A stretch of 64,000 nt of DNA from Hoyosella levis (GTDB lineage Bacteria; Actinomycetota; Actinomycetes; Mycobacteriales; Mycobacteriaceae), in assembly GCF_026008515.1 (NCBI RefSeq), contig NZ_BQYM01000008.1:124001-188000 (forward strand), read 5' to 3'. Positions 18,681 through 31,120 of the stretch are shown here, in pieces; within the stretch, counting starts at the first letter, position 1, and every line of letters begins with the position of its first letter. The notes under the pieces are model-generated. The model did not search any database. It was not told where the DNA came from and saw only the letters and a program-made list of their open reading frames with translations. The translations under genes were made by a program, and so were the position numbers.

Positions 18681-20141
18681 CTAGCTCGCGCGCATTCCGT
18701 CTTCGATGCGCTTGCCGATCTCGGGGTCGATCTTCTTCCAGTACTCGAAGGCGCGAGCCAGCACGGGCTCGGTGACTCCGTCGGAAAGGTGGCCGACGAC
18801 GTTGTTGACGAGCCGCTCGCGCTGATCGTCGTCCATCACTTCCCGGACGAGCGTGCCGGCCTGGATGAAGTCGTCATCCTCGGGGTGCTGCACGTAGACC
18901 TCGCGCACCATGTCCCCGGCGGACTCCCAGCCGTCGTAGGGGCCAGCGGCCTGGGGGTCGGCGTGGGGACCGTCATAGGAGTTGGGGGCGTAGACGGGCT
19001 GCGCGGGATCGTTGAAGGTGTACCGCATGCTGCCATCCTTGCTGTAGCTGTGGACGGGCACCTTGGGAGCGTTGACCGGCAGCTGGGCGTAGTTGGCGCC
19101 GATGCGGTAGCGGTGGGTGTCGGCGTAGGAGAAGACCCGGCCGAGCAGCATCTTGTCGGGCGAGAAGCCGATGCCAGGCACGACGTTCGACGGCTCGAAC
19201 GCGGCCTGCTCGATCTGGGCGAAGAAGTTCTCGGGATTGCGGTTGAGGGTCATGACCCCGACGTGCTTGCGGGGGTAGTCCTTCTGGGACCACACCTTGG
19301 TGAGGTCGAAGGGATTGAAGCGATACTTCTCTGCGTCGGCGAAAGGCATGATCTGCACCTCGAGGTCCCACTGGGGGTGGTTGCCGTCGCGAATGGCTTC
19401 GAAAAGGTCCTGGCGGTGCGCGTCGGGCGTGCTGCCGGCGAGCTCGTCGGCCTCCTCCTGGGTGAGGCACTCGATGCCCTGGCGGGTCTTGAAGTGGTAC
19501 TTGACCCAGAAGCGCTCGCCGGACTTGTTGATCCACATGTAGGTGTGGGAGCTGAAGCCGTCCATGTTGCGGTAGGCGCGGGGGATGCCGCGGTCGCCCA
19601 TGAGCCAGGTGACCTGATGGGCGGATTCCGGGGAGAGCGTCCAGAAGTCCCATTGCATGTTGTGGTCGCGCAGTCCGGAATCGGGCAGGCGCTTCTGGGA
19701 GCGGATGAAGTCCTGGAACTTCATGGGGTCCCGGACGAAGAAGACAGGGGTGTTGTTGCCGACGAGATCGTAGTTGCCGTGCTCGGTGTAGAACTTGAGG
19801 GCGAATCCCCGTGGATCGCGCCAGGTATCGGGGCTGCCTTGCTCGCCTGCCACCGTGGAGAAGCGCGCGAGCATCTCGGTCTTCCGCCCGGGCTGGAGGA
19901 AGTCGGCGCAGGTGTAGGCGCTGACGTCATCGGTGATCTCGAGCTCGCCGAACGCGCCCGAGCCCTTGGCGTGCACGACGCGCTCGGGGACGCGCTCGCG
20001 GTTGAACTGGGCCATCTTCTCGATCAGGTAGTGATCGTGCAGGGCGATGGGGCCCTGGCTACCCACGGTGAGGGAGTGCTCATCGCTGGCGACGGGGATG
20101 CCGGTGTTCGTGGTGGTTGCTGGCTTTTCCGCTGCAGTCAT
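18681..20141 (-). CDS. katA: Monofunctional heme catalase (small-subunit clade)
   Basis: 486 residues. Catalytic H57 ([12 protein letters not shown]), N130 ([10 protein letters not shown]) and proximal heme ligand Y339 ([12 protein letters not shown]). Length and motifs fit clade 3, NADPH-binding type. It dismutates H2O2 in the cytosol. AGGAGG lies 8 nt before the ATG at 20141. Its transcript probably starts about 165 bp upstream at a consensus promoter in front of a furA remnant. In many actinobacteria a Fur-family repressor precedes the catalase; here only a stub remains, so control may be altered. Confidence 0.95.
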   Translation of the reverse strand: MTAAEKPATTTNTGIPVASDEHSLTVGSQGPIALHDHYLIEKMAQFNRERVPERVVHAKGSGAFGELEITDDVSAYTCADFLQPGRKTEMLARFSTVAGEQGSPDTWRDPRGFALKFYTEHGNYDLVGNNTPVFFVRDPMKFQDFIRSQKRLPDSGLRDHNMQWDFWTLSPESAHQVTWLMGDRGIPRAYRNMDGFSSHTYMWINKSGERFWVKYHFKTRQGIECLTQEEADELAGSTPDAHRQDLFEAIRDGNHPQWDLEVQIMPFADAEKYRFNPFDLTKVWSQKDYPRKHVGVMTLNRNPENFFAQIEQAAFEPSNVVPGIGFSPDKMLLGRVFSYADTHRYRIGANYAQLPVNAPKVPVHSYSKDGSMRYTFNDPAQPVYAPNSYDGPHADPQAAGPYDGWESAGDMVREVYVQHPEDDDFIQAGTLVREVMDDDQRERLVNNVVGHLSDGVTEPVLARAFEYWKKIDPEIGKRIEDGMRAS

Positions 20142-20178
20142 GGAATGACCTCCTGGTGCGGTCTGGGGGTTGGTCCGA

Positions 20179-20304
20179 TCACGCTGCACCGGATGCGAGG
20201 CATCGCGCGGGCGCGACCGGGACTGCCGCACGGGGGGCTGTCACGCGCGGGCCAGCGGCGCGCAGGGTGTTGCGCGGGTCACTAGCGGCGTGCTCCGTGG
20301 GCAT
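20179..20304 (-). pseudogene. furA: Remnant of a Fur-family repressor gene (furA) upstream of katA
   Basis: A 41-codon ORF starting MPTEHAASDPRNTLRAAGPR and continuing VTAPRAAV. The segment [15 protein letters not shown] matches the first DNA-binding helices of FurA proteins (LR-x-x-G/D-LRVT-x-PR-x-AV). After it the frame runs out of similarity and stops. The remaining ~100 residues with the metal-binding His/Cys motifs are absent. The ATG is 6 nt downstream of the promoter at 20311-20338, the leaderless arrangement of real furA genes. Read as a deletion derivative; a chance short ORF is less likely given the position before a catalase. Confidence 0.6.
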
Positions 20305-20310
20305 GATCCC

Positions 20311-20338
20311 AGTATGCCCTCTTTCTGGATTGAGTCAA
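20311..20338 (-). promoter_or_regulatory. Promoter of the furA remnant/katA transcript
   Basis: On the minus strand TTGACT (-35, 20333-20338), a 16-bp spacer and CATACT (-10, 20311-20316), in an AT-rich island. The remnant's ATG follows 6 nt after the -10. Confidence 0.65.
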
Positions 20339-20389
20339 GAAAAAGGCTAGTAAAGTTTTGCTGAGAAATGCCTGAGCGCGGGACACCCG

Positions 20390-20920
20390 CTAGCGCTGAT
20401 CGAGCCAGTGCTCGTGGGCCAGGTACAACCATTCCGAGCTTTGCCGCACATACACCAGGACTGTCGCCGCGAGCATGACCGCAGCCTGCAGGAATGGCGT
20501 TGCATCAACCAGCGACGGGGTGGCATCGCTCGTCTGCCCACCAAGATTGATCGCCAGCTCGGTCACGAACACCAGGACGATGCCAAAGAGGATGGCGGCG
20601 ATGCGCGCCCCGCGCGACCCGACATGACGCATCAGCGCCACGCACACGAGCACCACGAGCAGCAGCACCACGCCCGCCACGATGACGCCGAGCGGCGCGA
20701 AGCCAGCAGTGCGCTCCACCTCCCCGACCTCGCGGAACGCCCAATTGGGATCGGTGCGCAGCTCCTCGGCCAGGCGGGAGCGGATCTCCCCCAGGTTCCA
20801 GATGATGCGCGCCGCGGCGAGCAGGAACAGCGCGGCGCCCAGGCGCCACAGGAACCACCCCCACCAGAGGATGCGCGGCGGCATCGGGGGCGGGGGCACA
20901 GCCTCATGGTTCGCACTCAC
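20390..20920 (-). CDS. Four-helix membrane protein of unknown function
   Basis: 176 residues. Predicted membrane segments: ILWWGWFLWRLGAALFLLAA, APLGVIVAGVVLLLVVLVCV, IAAILFGIVLVFVTELAIN and FLQAAVMLAATVLVYV, with an external or internal loop rich in charged residues after the first. No family recognised. GTG at 20920 is preferred over GTG at 20929 because TAGGGT lies exactly 7 nt upstream. It is divergent from asd's terminator side and upstream of the catalase region on the same strand. Confidence 0.65.
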   Translation of the reverse strand: MSANHEAVPPPPMPPRILWWGWFLWRLGAALFLLAAARIIWNLGEIRSRLAEELRTDPNWAFREVGEVERTAGFAPLGVIVAGVVLLLVVLVCVALMRHVGSRGARIAAILFGIVLVFVTELAINLGGQTSDATPSLVDATPFLQAAVMLAATVLVYVRQSSEWLYLAHEHWLDQR

Positions 20921-20927
20921 ATCCGAC

Positions 20928-20933
20928 ACCCTA
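20928..20933 (-). promoter_or_regulatory. -10 element TAGGGT for the membrane protein gene
   Basis: TANNNT on the minus strand 7 nt before GTG 20920. Confidence 0.4.
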
Positions 20934-20988
20934 TTGGTCGCGGCACCCGATCGGCCACATCGACCCGCGCTTCGGCACCACGCAACAG

Positions 20989-21026
20989 CCCGGCCCGGCA
21001 GCCGACGGTGCGGCTACCGGGCCGGG
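20989..21026 (-). terminator. Hairpin after asd
   Basis: CCCGGCCCGG (20989-20998) pairs with CCGGGCCGGG (21017-21026), with an inner AGCCG/CGGCT pair, 18 bp after the asd stop. Confidence 0.75.
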
Positions 21027-21044
21027 CAAGCGGCGACGGACGAG

Positions 21045-23355
<2,311 letters not shown>

Positions 23356-23423
23356 GCTAATACTCACCCTTCCGCGTAATTTGCTGGGATTCAGCTAGTC
23401 AGTCTAGCGAGTATCCAGCCATA

Positions 23424-25127
23424 ATGCGCCAGCGTGTACCGATTCCGGCTTGCCACCGCACCCCCTTGGGACGCGAGAATACGCAGGTGACCGATGACTT
23501 CCCGGTACCCCCCAGGGCACGCTCGATATTGCTCGGATTCGCCTCCGCGCCGCCACTGTGGCCCAATGCGGTGCGGGCGAGCACGGCTTTCCTGCTCCCC
23601 GCCCTGCTCGCCACGCTGCTCGGCCATCCGCGGGAGGCGGTGCTGTGCAGCATCGGTGCCCTCGCCGTGCTCTACGGGGAGAACCGCGCCTACCGGATCC
23701 GCTGGCTCGTCGTTGCCGCGGTGGGGGCCACGATGGCGGGCGCTTTCGCCACCACGATGGCGGCCAGCGCCCACGCGGACGGGGCCTACTGGGCCATCAT
23801 TCCTGTGATCGGCGTGATCGCTGCGCTCACGACCTACGGCATGAACGCCTTGCGCATGGGTCCGCCCGGACCAGTCTTCGTCGCGCTCGCGGCATCGGTG
23901 GGCGCGCTCGCCCCGCATTCCGGGCTGGCAGTCCTCGAAGCATCGTCGTGGGTGGCGCTCGGCGTCGCGGGCGCGCTGGTCGCTACCATGGCGCCAATCC
24001 TCGTGGATCCCTACGGCCCCGCCCGGCGGGCGGTAGCAGCCGCGGACAAGGCGGTCGAGAAGGTGGCATCCGCCACGGCCCCGTCGAGGTCCGCGCACCA
24101 CGTCGCGGGCGCGGCCATCCATCAGGGCTGGGCGACGCTGCACGAGGCCCGGCTCGCCAAGGATCCGGCACCTGGGTCCCTCGCGGGCCGCCTCCGCGAG
24201 GCGCACAAGCGATTTCTTCGACTCGTCGGCCAGCAGCAGGACCAGGCGCAGAAGCCGGGCGGCACCGGGGATGAGCTGGAGGAGGTGCTGCCACAGGGGA
24301 TCATCCCGCTGGGCCGCCCCTCGGCCTGGCACCGGCTCGCGGGCGCGTGGCACCCCGATTCACCGCCGATGATCACGGCGAGCCGAGTACTAATCGCGAC
24401 GATCGTGGCGGCGAGCATCGGCGCGATGCTGGGCCTCGAGCACCCCGAGTGGGCGATGGTCGCAGCGACGCTCGTGCTCGGCGGCGCTCCCGACCGCGTG
24501 CTCGGCTCCTATCGCGGCGCGCAGCGGTTCCTCGGCACGGTCGCGGGGATCGGGGTGTTCATGCTGATCGTTTCCGCCGGGCCGCGCGGGCTCGCGCTGA
24601 TCGTCGTGCTGGCGCTGCTGCTGTTCGCGGTGGAGCTGGCCGTGCCCCGCAACTATGCGGTCGCGGCCACGTTCATCACTCCGCTCGCGCTGCTGCTCAG
24701 CACATCCATGAACCCGCTTTCGAGCGTGCTCGCCACGTCCGCGTACCGGCTCGCCGAGACCGCACTGGGCGTGGGCCTGGCACTAGTGACCTTGTGGGCA
24801 TGGTCGCGGCGGGCGGACCGGCGCATGCAGACCCGGGCCGAGCGGTCCTTGCTCGACCGGGTCCGCGCGCTCCTCGAGGAGCCTGATCCGGCGATGGTGC
24901 GCCAGCTGCGCCGCGATACCCAGTTCGACCTGATCGGCGCGGTCCTCGCCGCGGATGCCACGGCGCACAGCGACCGCGCATGGGCACGGGAGCAGTGGGC
25001 CACGCATGTGGCGATCATCGCGCTGGGCTATCGCGTCCTCGCCAGCGTCAACACAGCTCCGCTAGCCTTGCGGGACGCGTTCCACGCCGAGGTCAGGGAG
25101 TTGGAAGCCGCTCTGTCCCAACGGTGA
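23424..25127 (+). CDS. FUSC-type aromatic-acid exporter-like membrane protein
   Basis: 567 residues with two sets of about five to six membrane helices (about 45-195 and 335-465) separated and followed by cytosolic helices. This is the fusaric acid resistance/YccS-like layout. It probably exports small organic or aromatic acids; substrate unknown. Divergent from ask, 68 bp apart. The start is uncertain: ATG 23424 or GTG 23487 (codon 22), neither with a good ribosome site. Its last 35 bp overlap the end of the convergent gene. Confidence 0.75.
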   Translation: MRQRVPIPACHRTPLGRENTQVTDDFPVPPRARSILLGFASAPPLWPNAVRASTAFLLPALLATLLGHPREAVLCSIGALAVLYGENRAYRIRWLVVAAVGATMAGAFATTMAASAHADGAYWAIIPVIGVIAALTTYGMNALRMGPPGPVFVALAASVGALAPHSGLAVLEASSWVALGVAGALVATMAPILVDPYGPARRAVAAADKAVEKVASATAPSRSAHHVAGAAIHQGWATLHEARLAKDPAPGSLAGRLREAHKRFLRLVGQQQDQAQKPGGTGDELEEVLPQGIIPLGRPSAWHRLAGAWHPDSPPMITASRVLIATIVAASIGAMLGLEHPEWAMVAATLVLGGAPDRVLGSYRGAQRFLGTVAGIGVFMLIVSAGPRGLALIVVLALLLFAVELAVPRNYAVAATFITPLALLLSTSMNPLSSVLATSAYRLAETALGVGLALVTLWAWSRRADRRMQTRAERSLLDRVRALLEEPDPAMVRQLRRDTQFDLIGAVLAADATAHSDRAWAREQWATHVAIIALGYRVLASVNTAPLALRDAFHAEVRELEAALSQR

Positions 25128-26364
25128 TCCCGGCGTCGCGCAGCCGCCGGGGCAGCACGTCCCCCATCGCTGCGGCCGGGGTGATCACGCCCGTGAGGGG
25201 GGAGAGCTCGCCCCGATCGAGGGCGAGGCAGAGCCCGGACTCGCCGAGCATGATCGCTGTGGCGGCGTATCCCGGATCGCCCTGGGCGGTGAAGGTCGCC
25301 TTGTAGCGGGCCCCGGAGGTCGTATCCGCGTAGGTCTCGATGACGAAGAACCCCTTGGCGCGCGCCTCGTCGCTCGGACCAGTCCCGGGCGCGGGCAGCA
25401 GGCGATCAAGGATCGGCCGGGGAACACGGCGGAACATCGTCGGGCCGAGCTTCCACAACGCGCCCAGCGCGGCCGACATCGTGCCCGCCACGATCGGCGC
25501 GGCGGCGCCGGAGCCAGTGCCCATCACCTCGCGGTAGCGGAACTGCTTGCCGTAGGCCCAGCCGAGCAAGCCATTGGTCCGGCGCACGATGCGAGTGTTG
25601 TAGGGCGCCATCAGGAACGTCCCCGTCCAGCCCCGCAGGCCGGGATCGATATCCGACGCCTTGCCGAAACCACCCTCGGGCTGCTCCCCCAGCTCCGGCT
25701 CGAGCGCGCGATCGGTGCTGAAGGTGTAGGGATCGTGGGTGATGCGGGCCAGTTCCTTGTCCCGCGCCTCCCGCTCCATCTGGTAGCGGCCCGAGGCGAC
25801 GGTGCCGCCACTGAGCCCGCCGCGCGCGGCCTTGACATAGAGGGTGGTGTCGAGCAGCTCCCCCGCGTCGTCGGCGAGCACATGCTTGTACAGCAGGTAT
25901 GCGTTGATGTCGGAGGGGACCGAGTCGAACCCGCAGGAATGCACGATGCGCGCGCCCGAGGCGACTGCCACCTCGTGGCACTGCTCGACGGTGTCGTGGA
26001 CGAAGAGCTGCTCGCCGGTGAGGTCCGCGTAGTCGGTGCCCTCCTCGGCGCAGGCTTGCACCAGCGGCATCCCGTACTGGGCGTACGGGCCCACCGTCGT
26101 GACGATCACCTGGGCGCGCCGGGCGAGCGCGCGCAGCGAACCAGGATCGCTCGCATCGGCCTCGACGATCGGCCAGGTATGCGCGACACCGCCAATCTCG
26201 TCGAGGACGGCCTGCAGCTTGTCGCGATTGCGCCCGGCCACCGCGATGCGCGCGTAGTCAGGCGCGCGGTGCGCGACGTGCGCGGCGGTCAACCGGCCCA
26301 CGAAGCCGCTCGCGCCATAGAGGACCAGATCGAATTCCCGTGCCTGTGATTCCGCAGCTGCCAT
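25093..26364 (-). CDS. Saccharopine dehydrogenase-like/trans-acting enoyl reductase family protein
   Basis: 423 residues. LVLYGASGFVGRLTAAHVA is an N-terminal Rossmann motif, followed by IAVAGRNRDKLQAVLDEIG. THCGFDSVPSD-like HSCGFDSVPSDINAYLL is characteristic of the mycobacterial Rv2449c/Rv2953 family. Rv2953 is the trans-acting enoyl reductase of phthiocerol synthesis; other members have no known substrate. Not a lysine-pathway enzyme by context. Start: TAGCGT lies 6 nt upstream of the ATG. Confidence 0.82.
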   Translation of the reverse strand: MAAAESQAREFDLVLYGASGFVGRLTAAHVAHRAPDYARIAVAGRNRDKLQAVLDEIGGVAHTWPIVEADASDPGSLRALARRAQVIVTTVGPYAQYGMPLVQACAEEGTDYADLTGEQLFVHDTVEQCHEVAVASGARIVHSCGFDSVPSDINAYLLYKHVLADDAGELLDTTLYVKAARGGLSGGTVASGRYQMEREARDKELARITHDPYTFSTDRALEPELGEQPEGGFGKASDIDPGLRGWTGTFLMAPYNTRIVRRTNGLLGWAYGKQFRYREVMGTGSGAAAPIVAGTMSAALGALWKLGPTMFRRVPRPILDRLLPAPGTGPSDEARAKGFFVIETYADTTSGARYKATFTAQGDPGYAATAIMLGESGLCLALDRGELSPLTGVITPAAAMGDVLPRRLRDAGITVGTERLPTP

Positions 26365-26370
26365 GCCCCC

Positions 26371-26376
26371 ACGCTA
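26371..26376 (-). promoter_or_regulatory. -10 element TAGCGT for the saccharopine dehydrogenase-like gene
   Basis: TANNNT on the minus strand 6 nt before the ATG at 26364, divergent from the -10 element at 26413. Confidence 0.45.
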
Positions 26377-26412
26377 GCGGTTGCCGCCGCCGCGCGATAT
26401 AGCGACCGCGCG

Positions 26413-26418
26413 TAGCCT
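26413..26418 (+). promoter_or_regulatory. -10 element TAGCCT for the ureohydrolase
   Basis: TANNNT 6 nt before the ATG at 26425. Confidence 0.5.
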
Positions 26419-26424
26419 TGGACC

Positions 26425-27381
26425 ATGGCGAACGGGCCGACCGGTCCCCCAGTGGGTCCTGCGGACAGCAGCAAGGTGCCACGGTTCGCGGGGTTTCCCA
26501 CCTTCGCGCGGCTGCCCCGCATCGAGGATGCCCCGGGGGCGCGCATCGCCGTGCTCGGCATCCCGTTCGACGCGGGCACCACCTTTCGCCCAGGCGCCCG
26601 GTTCGGCCCAGCGCACATCCGGGAGAACTCGCGGCTGCTGCGCCCCTTCAACCCCGCGACCGGCCATGCTCCCTTCGATGTGGTGCAAGTCGCCGATGCG
26701 GGCGATGTCCCGGTGACGCCATTCGACATCGCTGCCGCAGTGATCGCTATCGAGGCTGCTGCCCGGCAGTTCGCCGACGAGGATGTCCGACTAGTGGTGC
26801 TCGGCGGCGACCACACCATCGCGCTGCCCTTGCTGCGGGCGGTCGCGGCACGGCATGGCCCGGTGGCGGTGGTGCATTTCGATGCGCACCTCGACACCTG
26901 GGACACCTACTTCGACGCGCCGCTCACCCACGGCACTCCGTTCCGCCGGGCCTCGGAGGAGGGGTTGATCGACCGGCGGCGCAGCGTGCACGTGGGCGTG
27001 CGCGGGCCGCTGTACTCGGCCGCGGATCTCACGGACGATACGGCGCTCGGCTTCGAGCAGCTGACCTGCGTTGATCTCGAGGAGCAGGGGCTGCCCGCGC
27101 TGATGGAGCGCATGCACCGCCGGCTGGGCAGCGGGCCTGTCTATGCCAGCGTCGATGTGGATGTCCTCGATCCTGCGTTCGCTCCGGGAACGGGCACCCC
27201 GGAAGCGGGCGGAGCGACCTCGCGGGAACTGCTCGCGATGGTGCGATCCTTGTCACGCCACGAGCTCGTCGGAGCTGATGTCGTCGAGGTATCCCCCGCC
27301 TACGATCACGCCGGGATCACGGGTATCGCCGCAGCTCACATCGCCTATGAGTTGATCTCGGCGATGGTGCCGGCGCCGTAG
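26425..27381 (+). CDS. speB: Agmatinase-like ureohydrolase
   Basis: 318 residues of the arginase/agmatinase family. All Mn ligands are visible: H130 (LGGDHT), D153-x-H155-x-D157 (VHFDAHLDTWDTY) and D244-x-D246 (SVDVDVLDPAFAPGTGTPE). The GTGTPEAGG segment favours agmatinase or guanidino-acid hydrolases over arginase, but the exact substrate (agmatine, guanidinobutyrate or other) cannot be told. No other polyamine gene is nearby. Confidence 0.88.
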   Translation: MANGPTGPPVGPADSSKVPRFAGFPTFARLPRIEDAPGARIAVLGIPFDAGTTFRPGARFGPAHIRENSRLLRPFNPATGHAPFDVVQVADAGDVPVTPFDIAAAVIAIEAAARQFADEDVRLVVLGGDHTIALPLLRAVAARHGPVAVVHFDAHLDTWDTYFDAPLTHGTPFRRASEEGLIDRRRSVHVGVRGPLYSAADLTDDTALGFEQLTCVDLEEQGLPALMERMHRRLGSGPVYASVDVDVLDPAFAPGTGTPEAGGATSRELLAMVRSLSRHELVGADVVEVSPAYDHAGITGIAAAHIAYELISAMVPAP

Positions 27382-29409
<2,028 letters not shown>

Positions 29410-29429
29410 CCAGGGCTTGCAGGCGCCAG

Positions 29430-29469
29430 CGCTTGCCGCCAAACGTAGGCGTTTGCCGCCAAACCTCAG
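29430..29469. repeat. 20-bp tandem repeat after leuA
   Basis: CGCTTGCCGCCAAACGTAGG followed by a variant beginning CGTTTGCCGCCAAACC. It is flanked by the 9-bp inverted repeat GCCAGCGCT (29425-29433) and AGCGCTGGC (29468-29476). Confidence 0.75.
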
Positions 29470-29479
29470 CGCTGGCCGA

Positions 29480-29549
29480 AAACGCGATAGAAGCCGTCGG
29501 GAAACCTGGTCGGCTTCTATCGCGTTTGTCGCTTTCTCGTGCTTTTGCC
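29480..29549. repeat. Family A palindromic repeat, copy 3 (inverted orientation)
   Basis: 17-bp perfect arms at 29480-29496 and 29511-29527. The conserved flank lies on the right (29528-29549) and reads as the reverse complement of the left flank of copies 1 and 2 (GTGCTTTTGC). The element therefore has a defined orientation. Confidence 0.87.
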
Positions 29550-29579
29550 GCCACACGGCCCTGGCCGCCGGGTGCACCG

Positions 29580-29630
29580 CCGATAGTGGAAACTTTTCCT
29601 GGCTGGGGCGGGAAAAGCTTCCACTATCGG
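29580..29630. repeat. Family B palindromic repeat, copy 1
   Basis: CCGATAGTGGAAACTTTTCC (29580-29599) pairs with GGAAAAGCTTCCACTATCGG (29611-29630), 19 of 20 bases, around an 11-nt loop. Between convergent leuA and the SRPBCC gene. Confidence 0.87.
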
Positions 29631-29662
29631 GAAGGGGCGCGGCATCGAGCCCGGTGCGGCCC

Positions 29663-30142
29663 CTAGCCGCCGAAGTGGCGACGAGTGTCATGCTCGAACC
29701 ATGCGAGGATCAGCTTGTTCCCCTCGCCCGCCAAGCTGGATGGCCGCGCGATCGGCTTGCTTGGCTCGAACGCGATGGTCCAGGTCAAGCGGCACTGCTC
29801 GTTGCCCAGAGGCTCGATGACGTAGTCCTCCGCGAAGCGCCGGAACAACGGAAGGCTGGACTGCGTGACGAAGAACGAGTGCCCCCGGCCCTCGTCCCAC
29901 CGGAAGAACTCCTCGCGCAGGTGGAAGCCAACGCCCACGGTGATCTCGCGGGTCGTGCCGATGCCGAAGGGGCGCGGCGAGGTGTAGCGGCCGTTGCGGA
30001 GCAACCGGCACCATTCCAGCGGTCGGTCGCCCGCGAGCCCTTCCCACACACGTGATGCGGGGACGGGCAGGTCCAGGCTGAAGGCGTGGACGATTGGTGC
30101 CGTCTGGAAGAACGCCTCGTCGCATTCATGCAGGTCGAACAT
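29663..30142 (-). CDS. SRPBCC-domain protein
   Basis: 159 residues in the START/Bet v1-like fold: N-terminal FSLDLPVPASRVWEGLAGDR, central beta strands with RLTWTIAFEPS, and a long C-terminal helix region. Such proteins bind hydrophobic ligands and include aromatase/cyclase and dehalogenase-like enzymes; no catalytic residues can be assigned. Last gene of the operon 33484→29663, with only 2 bp from the nitrilase stop. GGGAG lies 7 nt before its ATG. Confidence 0.72.
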   Translation of the reverse strand: MFDLHECDEAFFQTAPIVHAFSLDLPVPASRVWEGLAGDRPLEWCRLLRNGRYTSPRPFGIGTTREITVGVGFHLREEFFRWDEGRGHSFFVTQSSLPLFRRFAEDYVIEPLGNEQCRLTWTIAFEPSKPIARPSSLAGEGNKLILAWFEHDTRRHFGG

Positions 30143-30144
30143 TA

Positions 30145-31110
30145 CTACTCCCTCTGTGCGATATGGATTCCGGCGATCTTGCGCAACCGGTAGTTGGCCT
30201 TGCCGTGGAGGTTGGCGAGATCCCAGGTAGCACGCACGGTGGCGGTCATATCGGGGATCCAGTAGTCGTCCTCGAGGTCATCGATCGGGTGCGGCTCGGC
30301 AAGCTCGATCGTCGCAGCGATGTGACCCTCCCCGTCCTTCTCGGACAGCCTGGCCAGGATGGTTCCGTCGCGCTCCACGATCTGGGTCTCGCCGAGCATG
30401 CTCGTCCGGTACGGGACCCGGGGCAGCCCGGGCATGCGCATGGTGATCGGACCGACGTGGCTAGCATGGACGACAGGCGCTCCCACGAGACGCGCGAACT
30501 GGCCAGGAAGCTTCCGGGCTAGGCCGATCTGGAGCTGGTGCTCGCGGTTGCCCCACCATCCGGCGGGGCCGATCCAGTTGTGGGGCGTCGTTGGCCAGCA
30601 CATGCCGCCGAGCACTGCCTGGACGTTGCCGCGAAGGCGGGCGGCGGTGGCGAACCGGGCCCACTCCCAGCCGCACACCAGCCCGACCGGGCCAAGCGTG
30701 GGGCTGTGGACGATGCCGTCGTCGCGACCACCCACGTAGTAGTTCTGCTCCCACATCGTGGGGATGTCCTTGTCATGCTCGGTGACAGTCCCATCCGCCT
30801 CGGCGAGCACGTAGTGCCCAAAGGCGTCCCCATCGCGCTCGGCGAGATAGCCTCCGCCCACCACGATGCCGAGCTCGCGGGCGAGGCCGGAGAGCAGCTG
30901 GAACGGCGCGCCGCGCTCGGGGCGTGGAACGCGCCGCATTGCCGGATGGTGCACGTTCGGCGAGGAGGCGGCCTCCGGCACGATGATCACGTCCGGTGAG
31001 TGGGCCCCGTGGGCATCTCGGATGAGTGCTTCGAGGCGGGCGAGGTTGTTGTCGACGTCAGCGAGCTTCAGCGCGGGCTGGACGGCGGCGACGGTGAGGG
31101 TGCGCGGCAC
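30145..31110 (-). CDS. Carbon–nitrogen hydrolase (nitrilase superfamily)
   Basis: 321 residues. The catalytic triad Glu-Lys-Cys is complete: E46 (IIVPEAASS), K114 (EHDKDIPTMW) and C146 (LVCGWEWAR). GWEWAR after the Cys differs from the usual CYD/RFP contexts of true nitrilases, and the enzyme is more probably an amidase or N-carbamoyl hydrolase; substrate unknown. GTG start with AAGGAG 7 nt upstream. It is 10 bp downstream of the monooxygenase–reductase fusion and likely acts in the same pathway. Confidence 0.82.
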   Translation of the reverse strand: MPRTLTVAAVQPALKLADVDNNLARLEALIRDAHGAHSPDVIIVPEAASSPNVHHPAMRRVPRPERGAPFQLLSGLARELGIVVGGGYLAERDGDAFGHYVLAEADGTVTEHDKDIPTMWEQNYYVGGRDDGIVHSPTLGPVGLVCGWEWARFATAARLRGNVQAVLGGMCWPTTPHNWIGPAGWWGNREHQLQIGLARKLPGQFARLVGAPVVHASHVGPITMRMPGLPRVPYRTSMLGETQIVERDGTILARLSEKDGEGHIAATIELAEPHPIDDLEDDYWIPDMTATVRATWDLANLHGKANYRLRKIAGIHIAQRE

Positions 31111-31120
31111 TTCGTGCTCC

